A stretch of 64,000 bases of DNA from Listeria cossartiae subsp. cayugensis (GCF_014229095.1 NZ_JAARZC010000006.1:1-64000); one strand, 5' to 3'; shown: positions 1-13,709, counted from the stretch's first letter. Program-made: numbers and translations. The notes: generated by a model not told the origin, from the letters alone.

Positions 1-60
1 GCTTCTCCGCGCCAATGGTAGTTGGGGGCTTCCCCCTGCGAGAGTAGGTCGCTGCCGGGC
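1..60 (+). rRNA. 5S ribosomal RNA, 3' end only
   Basis: The first 60 bases match the 3' half of Gram-positive 5S rRNA: the GCGCCAATGGTAGTTGGGGG segment, then the CCCC/GGGG helix and the AGAGTAGGTCGC segment. The 5' part and the rest of the rRNA operon lie before the window. The exact 3' end is inferred from the Bacillus 5S end and could be off by a few bases. A T-tailed hairpin follows, which fits the end of an rRNA operon. Confidence 0.93.
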
Positions 61-70
61 AATTTGAAAA

Positions 71-97
71 AGTCCTAGTTATTTAGGGCTTTTTTTG
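71..97 (+). terminator. Rho-independent terminator of the rRNA operon
   Basis: AGTCCTA (71-77) pairs with TAGGGCT (84-90) around a six-base loop, with one G-U pair, followed at once by a run of T. It sits 10 bases after the 5S rRNA end. Confidence 0.85.
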
Positions 98-111
98 TTG
101 AAGTGTTTCTT

Positions 112-140
112 TTGTAAGCTATCTTGTGGAATGTTATATT
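112..140 (+). promoter_or_regulatory. Sigma-A-type promoter for the DUF2179 gene
   Basis: TTGTAA (112-117) and TATATT (135-140) are separated by 17 bases, placing the transcript start near 147, just past the rRNA terminator. Confidence 0.5.
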
Positions 141-198
141 AGGGAAAGACTCTTAATTAGAAAGTAATATGTCGTTTTTAACTGGAGGGATTAGTTTA

Positions 199-723
199 GT
201 GGATAATGGTATTTTTATAGTAGCTACTATTTTTGTTGTAAATATTTTGTATGTAACGATTTATACGGTGAGGTTATTATTGACGATGAAAGGGTATCGC
301 TATTTAGCGGCGCTTTCTAGTGTATTTGAAATGATTATTTATGTGGTGGCTCTTAGTTTGGTTTTAGATAACCTCAATAATATTGCCAATGTGTTAGCAT
401 ATGCGGTTGGATTTGGTGTAGGGATTATTGTTGGTATGAAAATTGAAGAAAGAATTGCTTTAGGATATATTACGGTGAATGTTATTACGAAAGAGTACAA
501 CTTAGATTTGCCGAATCAAATTCGCGATTTAGGCTATGGTGTCACTAGTTGGCTTGCAAGTGGTCGGGACGGCGAGCGAATGATGCTGGAAATTTTGACG
601 CAAAGGAAGAATGAGCGGAAATTATATAAACAAATTATTGAAATTGATAATGGTGCATTTATTGTTTCGTCAGAGCCTAAGCAAATTCACGGTGGTTTTT
701 GGATTAAACAAGTTCGGAAATAA
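199..723 (+). CDS. DUF2179 (UPF0316) membrane protein
   Basis: This is a 174-residue protein of the UPF0316/DUF2179 family (YebE-like). The N-terminal half has three hydrophobic segments (about residues 5-27, 34-54 and 60-78). The C-terminal part (about 85-174) is the soluble, probably cytoplasmic DUF2179 domain. The open frame extends upstream to an ATG at 169, but that codon has no good ribosome-binding site. The GTG at 199 follows GGAGGG (184-189) by nine bases, so I take GTG as the start. The gene is monocistronic, between an rRNA operon and the purine operon, with its own promoter and terminator. DUF2179 is also found in YitT-family proteins, but no biochemical role can be assigned from sequence. 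Confidence 0.85.
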   Translation: MDNGIFIVATIFVVNILYVTIYTVRLLLTMKGYRYLAALSSVFEMIIYVVALSLVLDNLNNIANVLAYAVGFGVGIIVGMKIEERIALGYITVNVITKEYNLDLPNQIRDLGYGVTSWLASGRDGERMMLEILTQRKNERKLYKQIIEIDNGAFIVSSEPKQIHGGFWIKQVRK

Positions 724-726
724 AGA

Positions 727-758
727 GAAGCTTACCTATAATGGTAGCTTCTTTTTTT
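727..758 (+). terminator. Rho-independent terminator after the DUF2179 gene
   Basis: GAAGC-TTACC (727-736) pairs with GGTA-GCTTC (743-751), with one unpaired base, and runs into a T tract (751-758). Confidence 0.85.
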
Positions 759-810
759 ATTTATTTAGTGAAAATGAGTACATAAAGTGGTGAAATACAA
801 CAAATACGCC

Positions 811-857
811 CTAAACACGAACGTTAACAAAACGTAACAATTAAATGTTCGATTTTT
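811..857 (+). promoter_or_regulatory. Pair of PurR boxes upstream of purE
   Basis: AAACACGAACGTT (813-825) on the plus strand and an inverted copy read on the minus strand (844-857, core CGAACATT) match the Bacillus PurR box, AWWWCCGAACWWT, closely. They face each other with about 18 bases between them, as in PurR-controlled promoters of Bacillus. The second box lies just upstream of the -35 element. Repression by PurR, relieved by PRPP, is inferred from this match. Confidence 0.75.
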
Positions 858-859
858 CG

Positions 860-888
860 TTGACTTTTATCGTACCTCTTGTTAGAAT
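860..888 (+). promoter_or_regulatory. Promoter of the purine operon
   Basis: TTGACT (860-865) and TAGAAT (883-888) are 17 bases apart, giving a start near 895. The leader to purE is therefore only about 34 bases, too short for a guanine riboswitch. Confidence 0.8.
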
Positions 889-928
889 GAAGGAGTCGAA
901 AAGAGATTATTAAGGAGTTGATCACGTA

Positions 929-1417
929 ATGCCTGCTGTAATTGGTGTCATTATGGGGAGTACCTCAGATTGGGATACAATGAAAAAAGCATGTGATGTA
1001 TTGGATGAATTAGAAATAGCTTATGAGAAAAAAGTAGTTTCAGCTCATCGTACACCAGATTTAATGTTTCAATATGCAGAACAAGCGCGGGAACGTGGTT
1101 TGAAAATTATTATTGCTGGAGCTGGAGGTGCAGCTCACTTGCCAGGTATGGTTGCAGCAAAGACGACTTTACCTGTTATTGGTGTGCCGATCAAATCTAA
1201 AGCGTTGAATGGTATGGATTCATTATTATCCATTGTGCAGATGCCTGGAGGAGTTCCAGTAGCAACAGTTGCGATTGGGGAAAGTGGTGCAGTGAACGCT
1301 GGACTCCTAGCCGCGCAAATTTTATCGATAACGGACGATGCAATTACTAACAGATTACAAAAAAGACGTGCTACACTAGAAGAAACTGTTCTAGAAAGTA
1401 GTGATTCTCTTGGATAA
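929..1417 (+). CDS. purE: N5-carboxyaminoimidazole ribonucleotide mutase PurE
   Basis: PurE moves the carboxyl group of N5-CAIR to C4, giving CAIR for purine synthesis, and works after PurK, encoded next. The 162-residue length is normal for class I PurE. The GSTSDWDTM motif near residue 10, SAHRTPD near 40 and [10 protein letters not shown] near 67 form the nucleotide-binding active site, including its histidine. The ATG follows AAGGAG with a short spacer. This is the first gene of the twelve-gene purine operon, behind the PurR-box promoter. Its end overlaps the start of purK, so the pair is probably translationally coupled. Confidence 0.97.
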   Translation: MPAVIGVIMGSTSDWDTMKKACDVLDELEIAYEKKVVSAHRTPDLMFQYAEQARERGLKIIIAGAGGAAHLPGMVAAKTTLPVIGVPIKSKALNGMDSLLSIVQMPGGVPVATVAIGESGAVNAGLLAAQILSITDDAITNRLQKRRATLEETVLESSDSLG

Positions 1418-2534
1418 AAAATTTTTACTAACAAATAGTACGATTGGTATCATTGGTGGTGGTCAACTTGGGCGGATGCTTGCTCTTGCAGCGAAAGCGA
1501 TGGGGTACCGTATTGTTGTTCTTGATCCTACCGCAGATTGTCCAGCAGCTCAAGTAAGTGATGAGCAAATTATCGCGGACTATGATGATAAAGTCGCTTT
1601 ACGCGAACTTTCCGAAAAAGCGGATGTAGTGACGTATGAATTTGAAAATATTGACTATGAAGCTTTAAAAATGACGCAAAACTTAGTCTCTGTCCCACAA
1701 GGATCAGAATTACTTTCGATCACACAGGATAGAATTTTAGAAAAAGCGTATTTGGAATCTGCCAATATTAATATTGCGCCTTATGCGGTGATTGTTGAGC
1801 AAGAAGAGATCGAAAGTGAAATTAAAAGTATTGGTTACCCAGCGGTTTTAAAAACGGCACAAGGTGGCTACGATGGGAAAGGGCAGGTTGTCCTTCATGA
1901 TGCAAGTGATATTGAAACAGCGGCGAGATTGTTGCGTTACGGTTCTTGTGTATTAGAAGCTTGGATTCCATTTGAGAAAGAGATTTCTGTGGTGGTTGCT
2001 CGTAATTTGGATGGGCAAATTGAAACTTTTCCGGTTGCTGAAAATGTGCATCTAAATAATATCTTGCATACATCGACAGCTCCGGCAAACGTGGCGGAAG
2101 ATGTACATGAAGAAGCGGAAGAGATTGCGAGAAAATTAGCGGATGTTCTTCAGTTGTGTGGCGTTTTAGCAGTAGAAATGTTTGTGACAAGTTCGGGTGC
2201 AATCTATGTTAATGAACTTGCGCCGAGACCACATAATTCCGGACACTATACGATTGAAGCTTGTTCGATTTCGCAGTTTACGCAGCATATTCGGGCGATT
2301 GTTGGGTTGCCATTAGTGAAACCCGAACTATTGAAACCGGCTGTGATGATTAATATTTTAGGGCAACATGTGGATGCTGTGAATGAGCAAATGGCTGATT
2401 ATCCTAAGTGGTTCGTACATTATTATGGTAAAAAAGAAGCAAAAATTAATCGCAAAATGGGCCACGTCACTGTGCTAACGAATAACCCGACTGCGGTATT
2501 AGAAGATTTAGAAGAAACGCAAATTTGGAAGTAA
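1401..2534 (+). CDS. purK: N5-carboxyaminoimidazole ribonucleotide synthase PurK
   Basis: PurK uses ATP and bicarbonate to convert AIR to N5-CAIR. It is an ATP-grasp protein: an N-terminal dinucleotide-like fold ([11 protein letters not shown]), a central [12 protein letters not shown] nucleotide loop and a [14 protein letters not shown] metal-binding segment near residue 270. The GTG at 1401 gives 377 residues; the in-frame TTG at 1410 gives 374 and an N-terminus starting MDKKF. Both overlap the purE stop and neither has a strong ribosome-binding site, so the start is uncertain. Coupling to purE translation is likely. Confidence 0.95.
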   Translation: MILLDKKFLLTNSTIGIIGGGQLGRMLALAAKAMGYRIVVLDPTADCPAAQVSDEQIIADYDDKVALRELSEKADVVTYEFENIDYEALKMTQNLVSVPQGSELLSITQDRILEKAYLESANINIAPYAVIVEQEEIESEIKSIGYPAVLKTAQGGYDGKGQVVLHDASDIETAARLLRYGSCVLEAWIPFEKEISVVVARNLDGQIETFPVAENVHLNNILHTSTAPANVAEDVHEEAEEIARKLADVLQLCGVLAVEMFVTSSGAIYVNELAPRPHNSGHYTIEACSISQFTQHIRAIVGLPLVKPELLKPAVMINILGQHVDAVNEQMADYPKWFVHYYGKKEAKINRKMGHVTVLTNNPTAVLEDLEETQIWK

Positions 2535-2552
2535 CTGGAGGAATTTAAAAGG

Positions 2553-3845
2553 ATGTTAGAACGTTATACGCGTAAAGAAATGGGCAACATTTGGACAGAA
2601 CAAAATCGTTATCAAGCTTGGCTAGAAGTGGAGATTTTGGCTTGTGAAGCTTGGGCAGAGCTTGGTGATATTCCGAAAGAAGACGTTGCGAAGATTCGTG
2701 CTAATGCAAAGTTTGATGTAGAGCGTATTCATGAGATTGAGCTAGAAACTAGGCATGATGTTGTGGCTTTTACTCGTTCGGTTTCTGAGTCGCTTGGTGC
2801 GGAACGTAAATGGGTTCATTATGGACTAACTTCAACAGACGTAGTGGATACAGCTAATTCTTATTTACTAAAACAAGCCAATGAGATTTTGCGCAAGGAT
2901 TTGGAAAATTTCATTGCGATTATTGGTGAAAAAGCAAAAGAACATAAATACACGGTAACGATGGGACGTACGCACGGGGTTCACGCGGAGCCAACTACTT
3001 TTGGTCTAAAACTGGCTTTATGGTACGAAGAAATGAAACGTAATTTAGAACGCTTTAATTTTGCGGCTGACGGCGTGGAATTCGGGAAAATTTCTGGTGC
3101 GGTTGGAACGTATGCGAACATTGATCCTTTTGTGGAAGCTTACGTATGTGAAAAATTAGGGACAACTCCTGCGCCGATTTCTACACAAACGTTGCAACGT
3201 GATCGTCATGCGGAGTATTTGGCAACACTTGCATTAATTGCGACTTCTGTGGAAAAATTTGCAGTTGAAGTACGTGCTTTACAAAAAAGTGAAGTGCGTG
3301 AAGTGGAAGAATTCTTTGCAAAAGGACAAAAAGGTTCGTCCGCAATGCCACATAAACGTAATCCAATTGGTTCTGAAAATGTTACTGGACTAGCGCGTGT
3401 TATTCGTGGTCACATGGTTACTGCGTATGAAAATGTGCCGCTTTGGCATGAACGCGATATTTCTCATAGCTCAGCGGAACGGATTATTCTGCCAGATTCC
3501 ACTATTTTACTTGATTATATTTTGAATCGTTTTGGTAATATTGTGAAAAACTTGACGGTCTTCCCGGAAAACATGAAGCGCAATATGGACAGAACGCTGG
3601 GACTTATTTATTCGCAACGTGTATTACTTGCGCTTATTGATAAAGGTTTAGCTCGTGAGGCGGCGTATGATGTCGTGCAACCAAGAGCAATGGAAGCTTG
3701 GGAAAAACAAGTACCTTTCCGTGAATTAGTAGAACAAGATGCAACAATTACTGAAAACCTATCTGCGGAAGAAATTGCAGATTGCTTTGATTACAACTAT
3801 CACCTGAAGAATGTCGACTTAATTTTTGATCGTTTAGGATTATAA
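2553..3845 (+). CDS. purB: Adenylosuccinate lyase PurB
   Basis: PurB acts twice: it cleaves SAICAR to AICAR plus fumarate, and adenylosuccinate to AMP plus fumarate. The protein is 430 residues, typical of the Bacillus-type enzyme. The fumarase/aspartase superfamily signature [11 protein letters not shown] is near residues 260-270, with [10 protein letters not shown] near 94 and [10 protein letters not shown] near 137, which carry the substrate-binding and catalytic residues. The ATG at 2553 follows a GGAGG. The gap to purC is 80 bases, longer than other gaps in the operon, and holds a strong hairpin listed separately. Confidence 0.97.
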   Translation: MLERYTRKEMGNIWTEQNRYQAWLEVEILACEAWAELGDIPKEDVAKIRANAKFDVERIHEIELETRHDVVAFTRSVSESLGAERKWVHYGLTSTDVVDTANSYLLKQANEILRKDLENFIAIIGEKAKEHKYTVTMGRTHGVHAEPTTFGLKLALWYEEMKRNLERFNFAADGVEFGKISGAVGTYANIDPFVEAYVCEKLGTTPAPISTQTLQRDRHAEYLATLALIATSVEKFAVEVRALQKSEVREVEEFFAKGQKGSSAMPHKRNPIGSENVTGLARVIRGHMVTAYENVPLWHERDISHSSAERIILPDSTILLDYILNRFGNIVKNLTVFPENMKRNMDRTLGLIYSQRVLLALIDKGLAREAAYDVVQPRAMEAWEKQVPFRELVEQDATITENLSAEEIADCFDYNYHLKNVDLIFDRLGL

Positions 3846-3864
3846 TTACGGGCAGAATACAACC

Positions 3865-3899
3865 TAACCTCTTTGATATTTATTTGTTCAAAGAGGTTA
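3865..3899 (+). repeat. Inverted repeat (hairpin) between purB and purC
   Basis: TAACCTCTTTGA (3865-3876) pairs perfectly over 12 bp with TCAAAGAGGTTA (3888-3899) around an 11-base loop. No T run follows, so it is not a standard terminator. An mRNA-stabilising or processing role inside the operon is possible. Confidence 0.7.
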
Positions 3900-3925
3900 A
3901 GTACTTTATAAGGAGATAAATTATC

Positions 3926-4639
3926 GTGACTAATGAACTGGTTTATGAAGGTAAGGCAAAACGACTTTTTAAAACAGAAGAAGCTGGTGTCTTGCGTGTT
4001 GCTTATAAGGACGATGCGACAGCGCTAAATGGGGTGCGAAAGGAATCTTTTGCTGGGAAGGGTGAGCTTAATAACCAAATTACATCGCTTATTTTTTCTT
4101 ATTTGGCGAAAGAAGGGATTCAGAGTCATTTTGTTCGATCGATTTCGGAAACGGAACAATTGGTGAAAGAAGTATCAATTATTCCGCTTGAAGTGGTTGT
4201 TCGTAATGTGATGGCAGGGAGTCTTGCGAAACGGCTTGGGAAAGAAGAAGGCGAGCAAATTCCGAATGCGATTGTAGAATTTTACTATAAAGAGGATGCG
4301 CTAGATGACCCGTTTATTAATGATGACCATGTGCTTTATTTAGAGGTTGCGTCAACGAGTGAGATGGATACGATTCGTCAGGCGGCTCGTTCGATTAATA
4401 AGGTTCTACAAGAATTATTCAATCAAATGAATATTACGCTGATCGATTTTAAATTAGAATTTGGTCGGGATGCTGCTGGAGGAATTTTGTTAGCAGATGA
4501 GATTTCGCCTGATACATGCAGACTTTGGGACAAGGAAACAAATCAAAAGCTCGATAAGGATGTCTTTCGTCGGAATATTGGCAATTTAACAGATGTGTAT
4601 ACAGAAGTATTGAATAGATTAAAGCAAGTTCAAAACTAG
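3926..4639 (+). CDS. purC: SAICAR synthetase PurC
   Basis: PurC joins CAIR and aspartate with ATP to make SAICAR. The 237-residue length fits the bacterial single-domain enzyme. YEGKAKRLFKTEE near residue 6 is the nucleotide-binding start, EVVVRNVMAGSLAKR lies near 91, and ISPDTCRLWD near 192 is a family signature. The start is GTG at 3926, ten bases after AAGGAG (3910-3915). It follows the purB-purC hairpin and is eleven bases from purS. Confidence 0.96.
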   Translation: MTNELVYEGKAKRLFKTEEAGVLRVAYKDDATALNGVRKESFAGKGELNNQITSLIFSYLAKEGIQSHFVRSISETEQLVKEVSIIPLEVVVRNVMAGSLAKRLGKEEGEQIPNAIVEFYYKEDALDDPFINDDHVLYLEVASTSEMDTIRQAARSINKVLQELFNQMNITLIDFKLEFGRDAAGGILLADEISPDTCRLWDKETNQKLDKDVFRRNIGNLTDVYTEVLNRLKQVQN

Positions 4640-4650
4640 GAGGCCACAAA

Positions 4651-4896
4651 ATGTATAATGTCAAAGTTTATGTCACTTTAAAGAAAAGCGTATTAGATCC
4701 ACAAGGGGTTGCAGTAAAAGATGCAGCGAAAAGCATGGGTTACGAAGAAGTAGAAGATGTTCGTATTGGTAAATTTATGGAACTTAAAGTAGCGAAGTCG
4801 GATAGAGATATTCATGAAGTGTTGAATGAAATGTGCGACAAACTGCTAACAAATCCGGTGATGGAAGATTACCGATATGAAATTGAGGAGGCGTAA
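4651..4896 (+). CDS. purS: FGAM synthase subunit PurS
   Basis: PurS is the small (81-residue) structural subunit of the three-part formylglycinamidine ribonucleotide synthase PurSQL. It dimerises and bridges PurQ and PurL so that ammonia can pass between them. The sequence has the PurS pattern: VKVYVTLKKSVLDPQG at the start and a conserved VEDVRIGKFMEL strand. AGGAGG precedes the ATG. It ends three bases before purQ. Confidence 0.95.
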   Translation: MYNVKVYVTLKKSVLDPQGVAVKDAAKSMGYEEVEDVRIGKFMELKVAKSDRDIHEVLNEMCDKLLTNPVMEDYRYEIEEA

Positions 4897-4899
4897 ACG

Positions 4900-5583
4900 A
4901 TGAAATTTGCTGTCATTCAGTTCCCAGGTTCTAATTGTGATCTTGATATGCTACATGCGATTCGCGATTCTCTTGGCGAGGAGGCGGAATATGTATGGCA
5001 TGCGGAAACAAGTCTTGCAGGCTTTGACGGGGTATTACTTCCAGGTGGATTTTCTTACGGAGATTACTTGCGAACTGGTGCGATTGCAAAATTTTCAAGT
5101 ATTATGCCAGAAGTTTTGCGCTTTGCTGAAATGGGAAAACCAGTGCTTGGTGTGTGTAACGGATTCCAAATTTTAACGGAGATTGGTTTGCTGCCGGGTG
5201 CTTTAATTAGAAATAATAATCTGCATTTTATTTGTAAGACGGTGCCGCTTCGTGTGGCAAATGCGAGTACGATGTTTACGGAACTTTATGAAGAAGGCGA
5301 AATTATTCAAGTGCCGGTTGCTCATGGGGAAGGTAATTATTACTGTGATGATGAAACGCTTTTAAATTTAAAAGAAAAGAATCAAATTGTTTTTACATAT
5401 GATAGCGTTAATCCGAATGGAAGTCGTGCGGATATTGCTGGCATTGTAAATGAACGTGGGAATGTGCTTGGAATGATGCCGCATCCGGAACGCGCAGTAG
5501 AAGAAATTATTGGTGGGACAGATGGTTTAAGACTTTTCGAATCGGTTGTAAAAGCTTGGAAGGAGGAACAAGTAAATGCCTAA
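4900..5583 (+). CDS. purQ: FGAM synthase glutaminase subunit PurQ
   Basis: PurQ releases ammonia from glutamine for PurL. It is a class I glutamine amidotransferase of 227 residues. The nucleophile cysteine lies in VLGVCNGFQ near residue 86, and the histidine-glutamate pair is in MPHPERA near 193-196. The N-terminal [13 protein letters not shown] is the usual PurQ start. A GGAGG within the end of purS precedes it. Its last eight bases overlap purL, consistent with equimolar synthesis of the complex. Confidence 0.97.
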   Translation: MKFAVIQFPGSNCDLDMLHAIRDSLGEEAEYVWHAETSLAGFDGVLLPGGFSYGDYLRTGAIAKFSSIMPEVLRFAEMGKPVLGVCNGFQILTEIGLLPGALIRNNNLHFICKTVPLRVANASTMFTELYEEGEIIQVPVAHGEGNYYCDDETLLNLKEKNQIVFTYDSVNPNGSRADIAGIVNERGNVLGMMPHPERAVEEIIGGTDGLRLFESVVKAWKEEQVNA

Positions 5584-7795
5584 CATGGAGCCAACGACAA
5601 AAGAAATTAAAGAACAAAAGATTTATCAAGAAATGGGCTTAACGGATAGTGAATATGAGCTTGTTTGTTCGATTCTTGGACGTGAGCCTAATTATACAGA
5701 AACTGGACTTTTCTCCGTTATGTGGTCCGAACATTGTAGTTATAAAAATTCTAAACCAGTACTTCGGAAATTTCCTACAGAAGGAAAACAAGTATTGCAA
5801 GGACCTGGTGAAGGTGCTGGGATTGTCGATATTGGCGATGGTTTAGGTGTTGCTTTTAAAGTTGAAAGTCATAATCATCCATCCTACGTAGAGCCTTATC
5901 AAGGAGCAGCAACTGGGGTTGGCGGAATTATTCGCGACGTGTTTTCGATGGGGGCTAGACCGATTGCAATGCTTAATTCGCTTCGTTTTGGTGAGCTAGA
6001 TACGCCTCATGCGAAATACTTGGTGAGTGAAGTCGTTGCTGGTATTGCTGGTTATGGTAACTCGATTGGGATTCCAACGGTTGGTGGCGAAATCCAATTT
6101 GATCCTTGTTATACGAAAAATCCACTAGTCAATGCGATGTGCGTTGGTTTAATCGAAGCGAAAGATATTCAAAAAGGCCAAGCAAAAGGAATTGGCAACC
6201 CGGTGATGTACGTTGGTGCTAAAACTGGTCGTGACGGGATTCATGGTGCTACTTTTGCTTCTGTAGAGTTTAGTGAAGAAGGCGAACAACAACGTTCTGC
6301 TGTACAGGTGGGCGATCCTTTTATGGAGAAATTGTTGCTTGAAGCTTGTTTGGATGTGATTCGTGATCATTCGGATATTTTAGTAGGGATTCAAGATATG
6401 GGGGCTGCTGGTCTCGTAAGCTCGAGTTCGGAAATGGCGTCAAAAGCTGGCGCTGGCCTAGAATTAATTATGGATGATGTGCCGCAGCGTGAATTAAATA
6501 TGACGCCGTATGAAATGTTGCTTTCTGAATCTCAAGAACGAATGCTTCTATGTGTGAAAAAAGGACATGTGGAAGAAATCCAAGCGCTATTTGAACGTTA
6601 TGGTTTAGAGGCTGTTGTAATTGGTCAAGTAACTGATGATAAAATGTACAAAATTATTCATCATGGGGAAGTGGTTGCGAACGTTCCTGTGGATGCACTT
6701 GCGGAAGATGCGCCGGTTTATCACAAGCCTTCGAAAGAACCAGCTCGTTATCAAAAATTCCAAGAAGAGGAAGCGTTTGTGCCAGTTATTGATGACGTGG
6801 TGGGAGTTTGGAAGGAACTGCTTGCTCAGCCGACAATTGCTAGTAAACGACATATTTATGAGCAATATGATTACCAAGTGCGGACGGATACGGCGGTTGT
6901 TCCTGGCTCGGATGCGGCGATTGTCCGTGTACGTGGAACAGAGAAAGCGATTGCGATGACAACAGATTGTAACTCGCGTTATCTGTATCTTGATCCTGAA
7001 GTGGGCGGAGCGATAGCGGTTGCGGAAGCGGCGCGCAATATCGTATGTTCTGGCGGGAAACCACTGGCGATTACAGATGGACTTAATTTTGGTAATCCAG
7101 AAAAACCAGAAATCTTTTGGGAAATTGAAAAAGCGGCAGATGGGATTAGCGCAGCATGTTTAGAGCTTGATACGCCTGTTATTTCTGGGAATGTGTCGCT
7201 TTATAATGAAACAGATGGTACGGGTATTTATCCAACGCCGGTTATCGGGATGGTTGGTTTAGTAGAAGATTTGGCGCATATTACGACACAAGATTTCAAA
7301 AATAGCGGCGATGTGATTTTCTTAATTGGTGAAACTAAAGCCGAATATAGTGGCTCGGAATTACAAAAAATTCAACAAGGAAAAATTAGCGGACGCGCGC
7401 CAGAATTAGATTTAGCGACAGAGAAAAAATACCAACAATTACTTTTAACAGCAATTCGTGAAGGTTTAGTTGCTTCCAGTCACGATTTAGCAGAAGGTGG
7501 ATTTGGTGTTGCGCTTGCGGAGGCGACTTTTAAAGCGGGACTTGGTGCGGATGTAGAAGTACCATTTGCTTTAAATCAGCTTTTCAGTGAATCACAATCG
7601 CGTTTCTTAGTATCGGTAAAACCGGAAAATGAAGCAGCTTTTGCGCAATTAATGGAACTAGAAAAAGTGTATCGCCTTGGGGTGGTAACTGCGGATGAAA
7701 CGATTCGTGTGAAACATAAGGAAGACCTAGTAACAGCGAAAACAACGGAATTACGATCCATTTGGGAAGGGGCTATTCCATGCTTGCTGAAGTAA
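5576..7795 (+). CDS. purL: FGAM synthase large subunit PurL
   Basis: PurL is the ATP-dependent synthetase subunit that turns FGAR into FGAM using ammonia from PurQ. At 739 residues it is the short 'small PurL' form that requires PurS and PurQ, unlike the roughly 1300-residue fused enzyme of Gram-negatives. The [19 protein letters not shown] segment near residues 97-116 holds nucleotide and metal ligands. [18 protein letters not shown] near 267 and [17 protein letters not shown] near 637 are the repeated AIRS-type motifs. AAGGAGG inside purQ precedes its ATG. Its end overlaps purF. Confidence 0.97.
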   Translation: MPNMEPTTKEIKEQKIYQEMGLTDSEYELVCSILGREPNYTETGLFSVMWSEHCSYKNSKPVLRKFPTEGKQVLQGPGEGAGIVDIGDGLGVAFKVESHNHPSYVEPYQGAATGVGGIIRDVFSMGARPIAMLNSLRFGELDTPHAKYLVSEVVAGIAGYGNSIGIPTVGGEIQFDPCYTKNPLVNAMCVGLIEAKDIQKGQAKGIGNPVMYVGAKTGRDGIHGATFASVEFSEEGEQQRSAVQVGDPFMEKLLLEACLDVIRDHSDILVGIQDMGAAGLVSSSSEMASKAGAGLELIMDDVPQRELNMTPYEMLLSESQERMLLCVKKGHVEEIQALFERYGLEAVVIGQVTDDKMYKIIHHGEVVANVPVDALAEDAPVYHKPSKEPARYQKFQEEEAFVPVIDDVVGVWKELLAQPTIASKRHIYEQYDYQVRTDTAVVPGSDAAIVRVRGTEKAIAMTTDCNSRYLYLDPEVGGAIAVAEAARNIVCSGGKPLAITDGLNFGNPEKPEIFWEIEKAADGISAACLELDTPVISGNVSLYNETDGTGIYPTPVIGMVGLVEDLAHITTQDFKNSGDVIFLIGETKAEYSGSELQKIQQGKISGRAPELDLATEKKYQQLLLTAIREGLVASSHDLAEGGFGVALAEATFKAGLGADVEVPFALNQLFSESQSRFLVSVKPENEAAFAQLMELEKVYRLGVVTADETIRVKHKEDLVTAKTTELRSIWEGAIPCLLK

Positions 7796-9207
7796 AAGGA
7801 CTTAATGAAGAATGTGGTATTTTTGGTATTTGGGATCATCCTAATGCAGCGGAAATCACCTATTATGGGTTGCATAGTTTACAACATCGCGGGCAAGAAG
7901 GGGCCGGAATTGTTTCAACAGACGGGGAAACGCTGAAAGGTCACCGAAATCTCGGCCTTTTAGCAGACGTATTTAAACACGGTGAACTAGACGATTTAAA
8001 AGGTAAGGCCGCAATCGGGCACGTTCGATACGCGACAGCTGGTCAAAAAAACTTAGGCAACGTACAACCATTTTTATTTCATTTTCATAGTTCTTCTTTG
8101 GCACTTGCGCATAACGGGAATTTGGTTAATGCCAAAAGTTTACGCCGTGAACTAGAAGAAGAAGGCGCTATTTTCCAAACGAGTTCGGACACAGAAGTGT
8201 TAGCGCATTTAATTAAACGTAGCCATACGGGCGATTTTGTAGAAGATTTGAAAGTGGCTTTAAATAAGGTCAAAGGTGGCTTTGCGTATATGCTTCTAAC
8301 GGAAGATACGATGTACGCCGCGCTTGATCCGAATGGTTTTAGACCCCTTTCGATTGGCCGGATTGGTGATTCATATGTAGTTGCTTCGGAAACCTGTGCT
8401 TTCGAAACGGTCGGCGCTGAATTTGTCCGTGATGTGGAACCCGGCGAACTGATTATTATTAATAATGATGGACTGCGAATTGAAAAATTCACAGAAAATG
8501 TGACGCATTCGATTTGTAGTATGGAATATATTTATTTTGCAAGACCAGACTCTAATATTGCTGGGATTAACGTTCACTCAGCTAGAAAACGTTCTGGGAA
8601 AAGACTCGCAAAAGAAGCTTTTATTGATGCTGATGTTGTGACTGGTGTGCCGGATTCGAGTATTTCTGCGGCGATTGGTTATGCGGAAGAAGCAGGACTT
8701 CCATACGAGCTTGGCCTGATCAAAAATAGGTACGTGGCAAGAACTTTTATTCAACCATCGCAAGAACTCCGTGAGCAAGGAGTTAGAATGAAGCTTTCAG
8801 CGGTGCGCGGGGTTGTGGAAGGTAAACGAGTTGTGATGATTGATGATTCGATTGTGCGCGGGACGACGAGTAAACGAATTGTACAACTTTTACGTGAAGC
8901 TGGGGCGGCGGAAGTTCATGTGCGAATTGCTTCACCACCACTTGCCTATCCTTGTTTTTACGGTATTGATATCCAAACGCGAAATGAATTAATCGCCTCT
9001 AATTATTCTGTCGATGAAATTTGCCGGATTATTGGCGCGGATTCTTTAGAGTATTTGAGTGAAGAAGGTTTAGTAGATTCGATTGGAAGACCTTATCCGA
9101 ACGAACCTTACGGGGGACTTTGTATGGCTTATTTCAATGGCGATTATCCAACCCCTTTATATGATTATGAAGCGGAATATTTAGCGAGCTTAGAAGCAGA
9201 AAAATAA
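7780..9207 (+). CDS. purF: Amidophosphoribosyltransferase PurF
   Basis: PurF makes phosphoribosylamine from PRPP and glutamine, the committed step. The frame opens at a TTG (7762), but the ATG at 7780 after GGAAGGGG gives the standard start: an eleven-residue propeptide followed by Cys12, the class II glutaminase nucleophile exposed by cleavage. The PRPP-binding loop [14 protein letters not shown] is near residue 352. Cysteines in [22 protein letters not shown] and GGLCMAY fit the Fe-S-containing Bacillus-type enzyme. It has 475 residues and overlaps the last 16 bases of purL. Confidence 0.97.
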   Translation: MLAEVKGLNEECGIFGIWDHPNAAEITYYGLHSLQHRGQEGAGIVSTDGETLKGHRNLGLLADVFKHGELDDLKGKAAIGHVRYATAGQKNLGNVQPFLFHFHSSSLALAHNGNLVNAKSLRRELEEEGAIFQTSSDTEVLAHLIKRSHTGDFVEDLKVALNKVKGGFAYMLLTEDTMYAALDPNGFRPLSIGRIGDSYVVASETCAFETVGAEFVRDVEPGELIIINNDGLRIEKFTENVTHSICSMEYIYFARPDSNIAGINVHSARKRSGKRLAKEAFIDADVVTGVPDSSISAAIGYAEEAGLPYELGLIKNRYVARTFIQPSQELREQGVRMKLSAVRGVVEGKRVVMIDDSIVRGTTSKRIVQLLREAGAAEVHVRIASPPLAYPCFYGIDIQTRNELIASNYSVDEICRIIGADSLEYLSEEGLVDSIGRPYPNEPYGGLCMAYFNGDYPTPLYDYEAEYLASLEAEK

Positions 9208-9210
9208 TGA

Positions 9211-10838
<1,628 letters not shown>

Positions 10839-10843
10839 TTATC

Positions 10844-12373
10844 ATGAAAAGAGCGCTTATTAGTGTGTCAGATAAAAAGGGCATCGTGCCATTTGCAGAA
10901 CAATTAGTAGAACTTGGTGTAGAGATTATTTCGACTGGTGGAACAAAAGCAACATTTGAACAAGCTGGTGTACCAGTGACGGGGATTGAAGACGTCACCG
11001 AATTTCCTGAAATGCTTGATGGCCGAGTGAAAACACTTCATCCAGCGATTCATGGCGGGTTGCTTGCGAGACGTGATACAGCGGAGCATATGGAAGCTAT
11101 TGCTGCACATGACATCCAGCCAATTGATTTAGTGATCGTTAATTTGTATCCTTTCCAAGAAACGATTCAAAAACCTGGTGTTACTTTAGAAGAAGCGATT
11201 GAAAATATTGATATTGGCGGACCTTCGATGTTGCGCTCCGCTGCGAAAAATTATGCGGCGGTGACTGTTGTGGTTGATACGGCGGATTACGATACCGTTT
11301 TGGCAGAGGTGGAAGAACACGGCGCAACTACTTTTGAAACGAGACAACGCTTTGCAGCTAAAGTATTTCGGCACACGGCGGCCTATGATGCTTTAATCGC
11401 TGAATACTTAACGGACATTACTGGAGAAGCTTTCCCAGAAAAAGTAACGTTCACTTACAATCGAAAACAAGTCTTGCGTTACGGTGAGAATCCTCATCAA
11501 GATGCAGCTTTTTATACAGAACCGCACGTCGTAGAAAACTCGATTAGTGCTGCTAAACAGTTGCATGGTAAAGAGTTATCCTACAACAACATTCGCGATG
11601 CAGATGCGGCGCTTAAAATCGCAAGTGAGTTTACAGAACCAGTTGCTGTTGCCGTGAAACATATGAATCCATGCGGTGTTGGCGTTGGTGAAAATATTGA
11701 AGAAGCTTATTTAAAAGCCTATGAAGCAGATGAAACATCTATTTTTGGTGGTATTGTTGCTTTAAATAAAGAAGTCGACGCGAAAACAGCGGAACATATG
11801 AGCAAAATTTTCTTGGAGATTATCATTGCGCCAAGTTTCTCTGAAGAAGCGTTCGCCATTTTAGCGAAAAAGAAAAATATTCGCTTGTTAACTGTTCCGT
11901 TTGCTGGTGCTGTTTCAGGGTTTGAGAAAACGTCTGTTAATGGTGGGCTACTTATCCAAGCGAACGATTCAGTTATAGAAGATACGGCAAGCTATGAAAT
12001 AGTGACCGAAAAACAGCCAACCGATGCTGAAATGAAAGCACTTCTTGCACAGTGGAAAATTGTGAAGCATGTAAAATCGAATGCAATTGTGATTGGTTCG
12101 GATAAACAGACACTTGGAATTGGCGCTGGGCAAATGAATCGAATTGGTTCGGCTTTGATTGCCATCGAACAAGCTGGTGATAAAGCGAAAGGCGCAGTCC
12201 TTGCATCAGATGCCTTTTTCCCAATGGATGATACGGTTGAGGCTGCTGCAAAAGCAGGAATTACAGCGATTATTCAACCAGGTGGCTCGATAAAAGACAA
12301 AGAATCAATTACGATGGCCGATAAGTATGGTATTTCGATGGTTCTAACACATGTGCGACACTTCAAACATTAA
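10844..12373 (+). CDS. purH: Bifunctional AICAR transformylase / IMP cyclohydrolase PurH
   Basis: PurH carries out the last two steps to IMP: formylation of AICAR and ring closure. The N-terminal part (about 1-190) is the MGS-like IMP cyclohydrolase, seen in [19 protein letters not shown] and the [13 protein letters not shown] loop. The C-terminal transformylase has the KHMNPCG motif near residue 272 with its catalytic lysine-histidine pair. At 509 residues it is normal size. An AGGGA-type site precedes the ATG. Confidence 0.97.
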   Translation: MKRALISVSDKKGIVPFAEQLVELGVEIISTGGTKATFEQAGVPVTGIEDVTEFPEMLDGRVKTLHPAIHGGLLARRDTAEHMEAIAAHDIQPIDLVIVNLYPFQETIQKPGVTLEEAIENIDIGGPSMLRSAAKNYAAVTVVVDTADYDTVLAEVEEHGATTFETRQRFAAKVFRHTAAYDALIAEYLTDITGEAFPEKVTFTYNRKQVLRYGENPHQDAAFYTEPHVVENSISAAKQLHGKELSYNNIRDADAALKIASEFTEPVAVAVKHMNPCGVGVGENIEEAYLKAYEADETSIFGGIVALNKEVDAKTAEHMSKIFLEIIIAPSFSEEAFAILAKKKNIRLLTVPFAGAVSGFEKTSVNGGLLIQANDSVIEDTASYEIVTEKQPTDAEMKALLAQWKIVKHVKSNAIVIGSDKQTLGIGAGQMNRIGSALIAIEQAGDKAKGAVLASDAFFPMDDTVEAAAKAGITAIIQPGGSIKDKESITMADKYGISMVLTHVRHFKH

Positions 12374-12399
12374 TCCTCATAAAAAGGACGTGTAATTAA

Positions 12400-13662
<1,263 letters not shown>

Positions 13663-13663
13663 T

Positions 13664-13709
13664 AAAAAAGTACTATCTCTGCATAAAATGCGGAGATGGT
13701 ACTTTTTTT
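13664..13709 (+). terminator. Rho-independent terminator of the purine operon
   Basis: GTACTATCTC (13670-13679) pairs with GAGATGGTAC (13693-13702) over ten pairs (one G-U), flanked by A and T runs. The A/T flanks extend the stem. Confidence 0.92.

Noticed and set aside
895-928. Guanine riboswitch in the purE leader
   Set aside because: The leader is about 34 bases, and no aptamer-like sequence is found upstream.
1822-2202. Minus-strand open frame of 126 codons inside purK
   Set aside because: It is the shadow of a well-supported gene, has no ribosome-binding site and no recognisable protein features.
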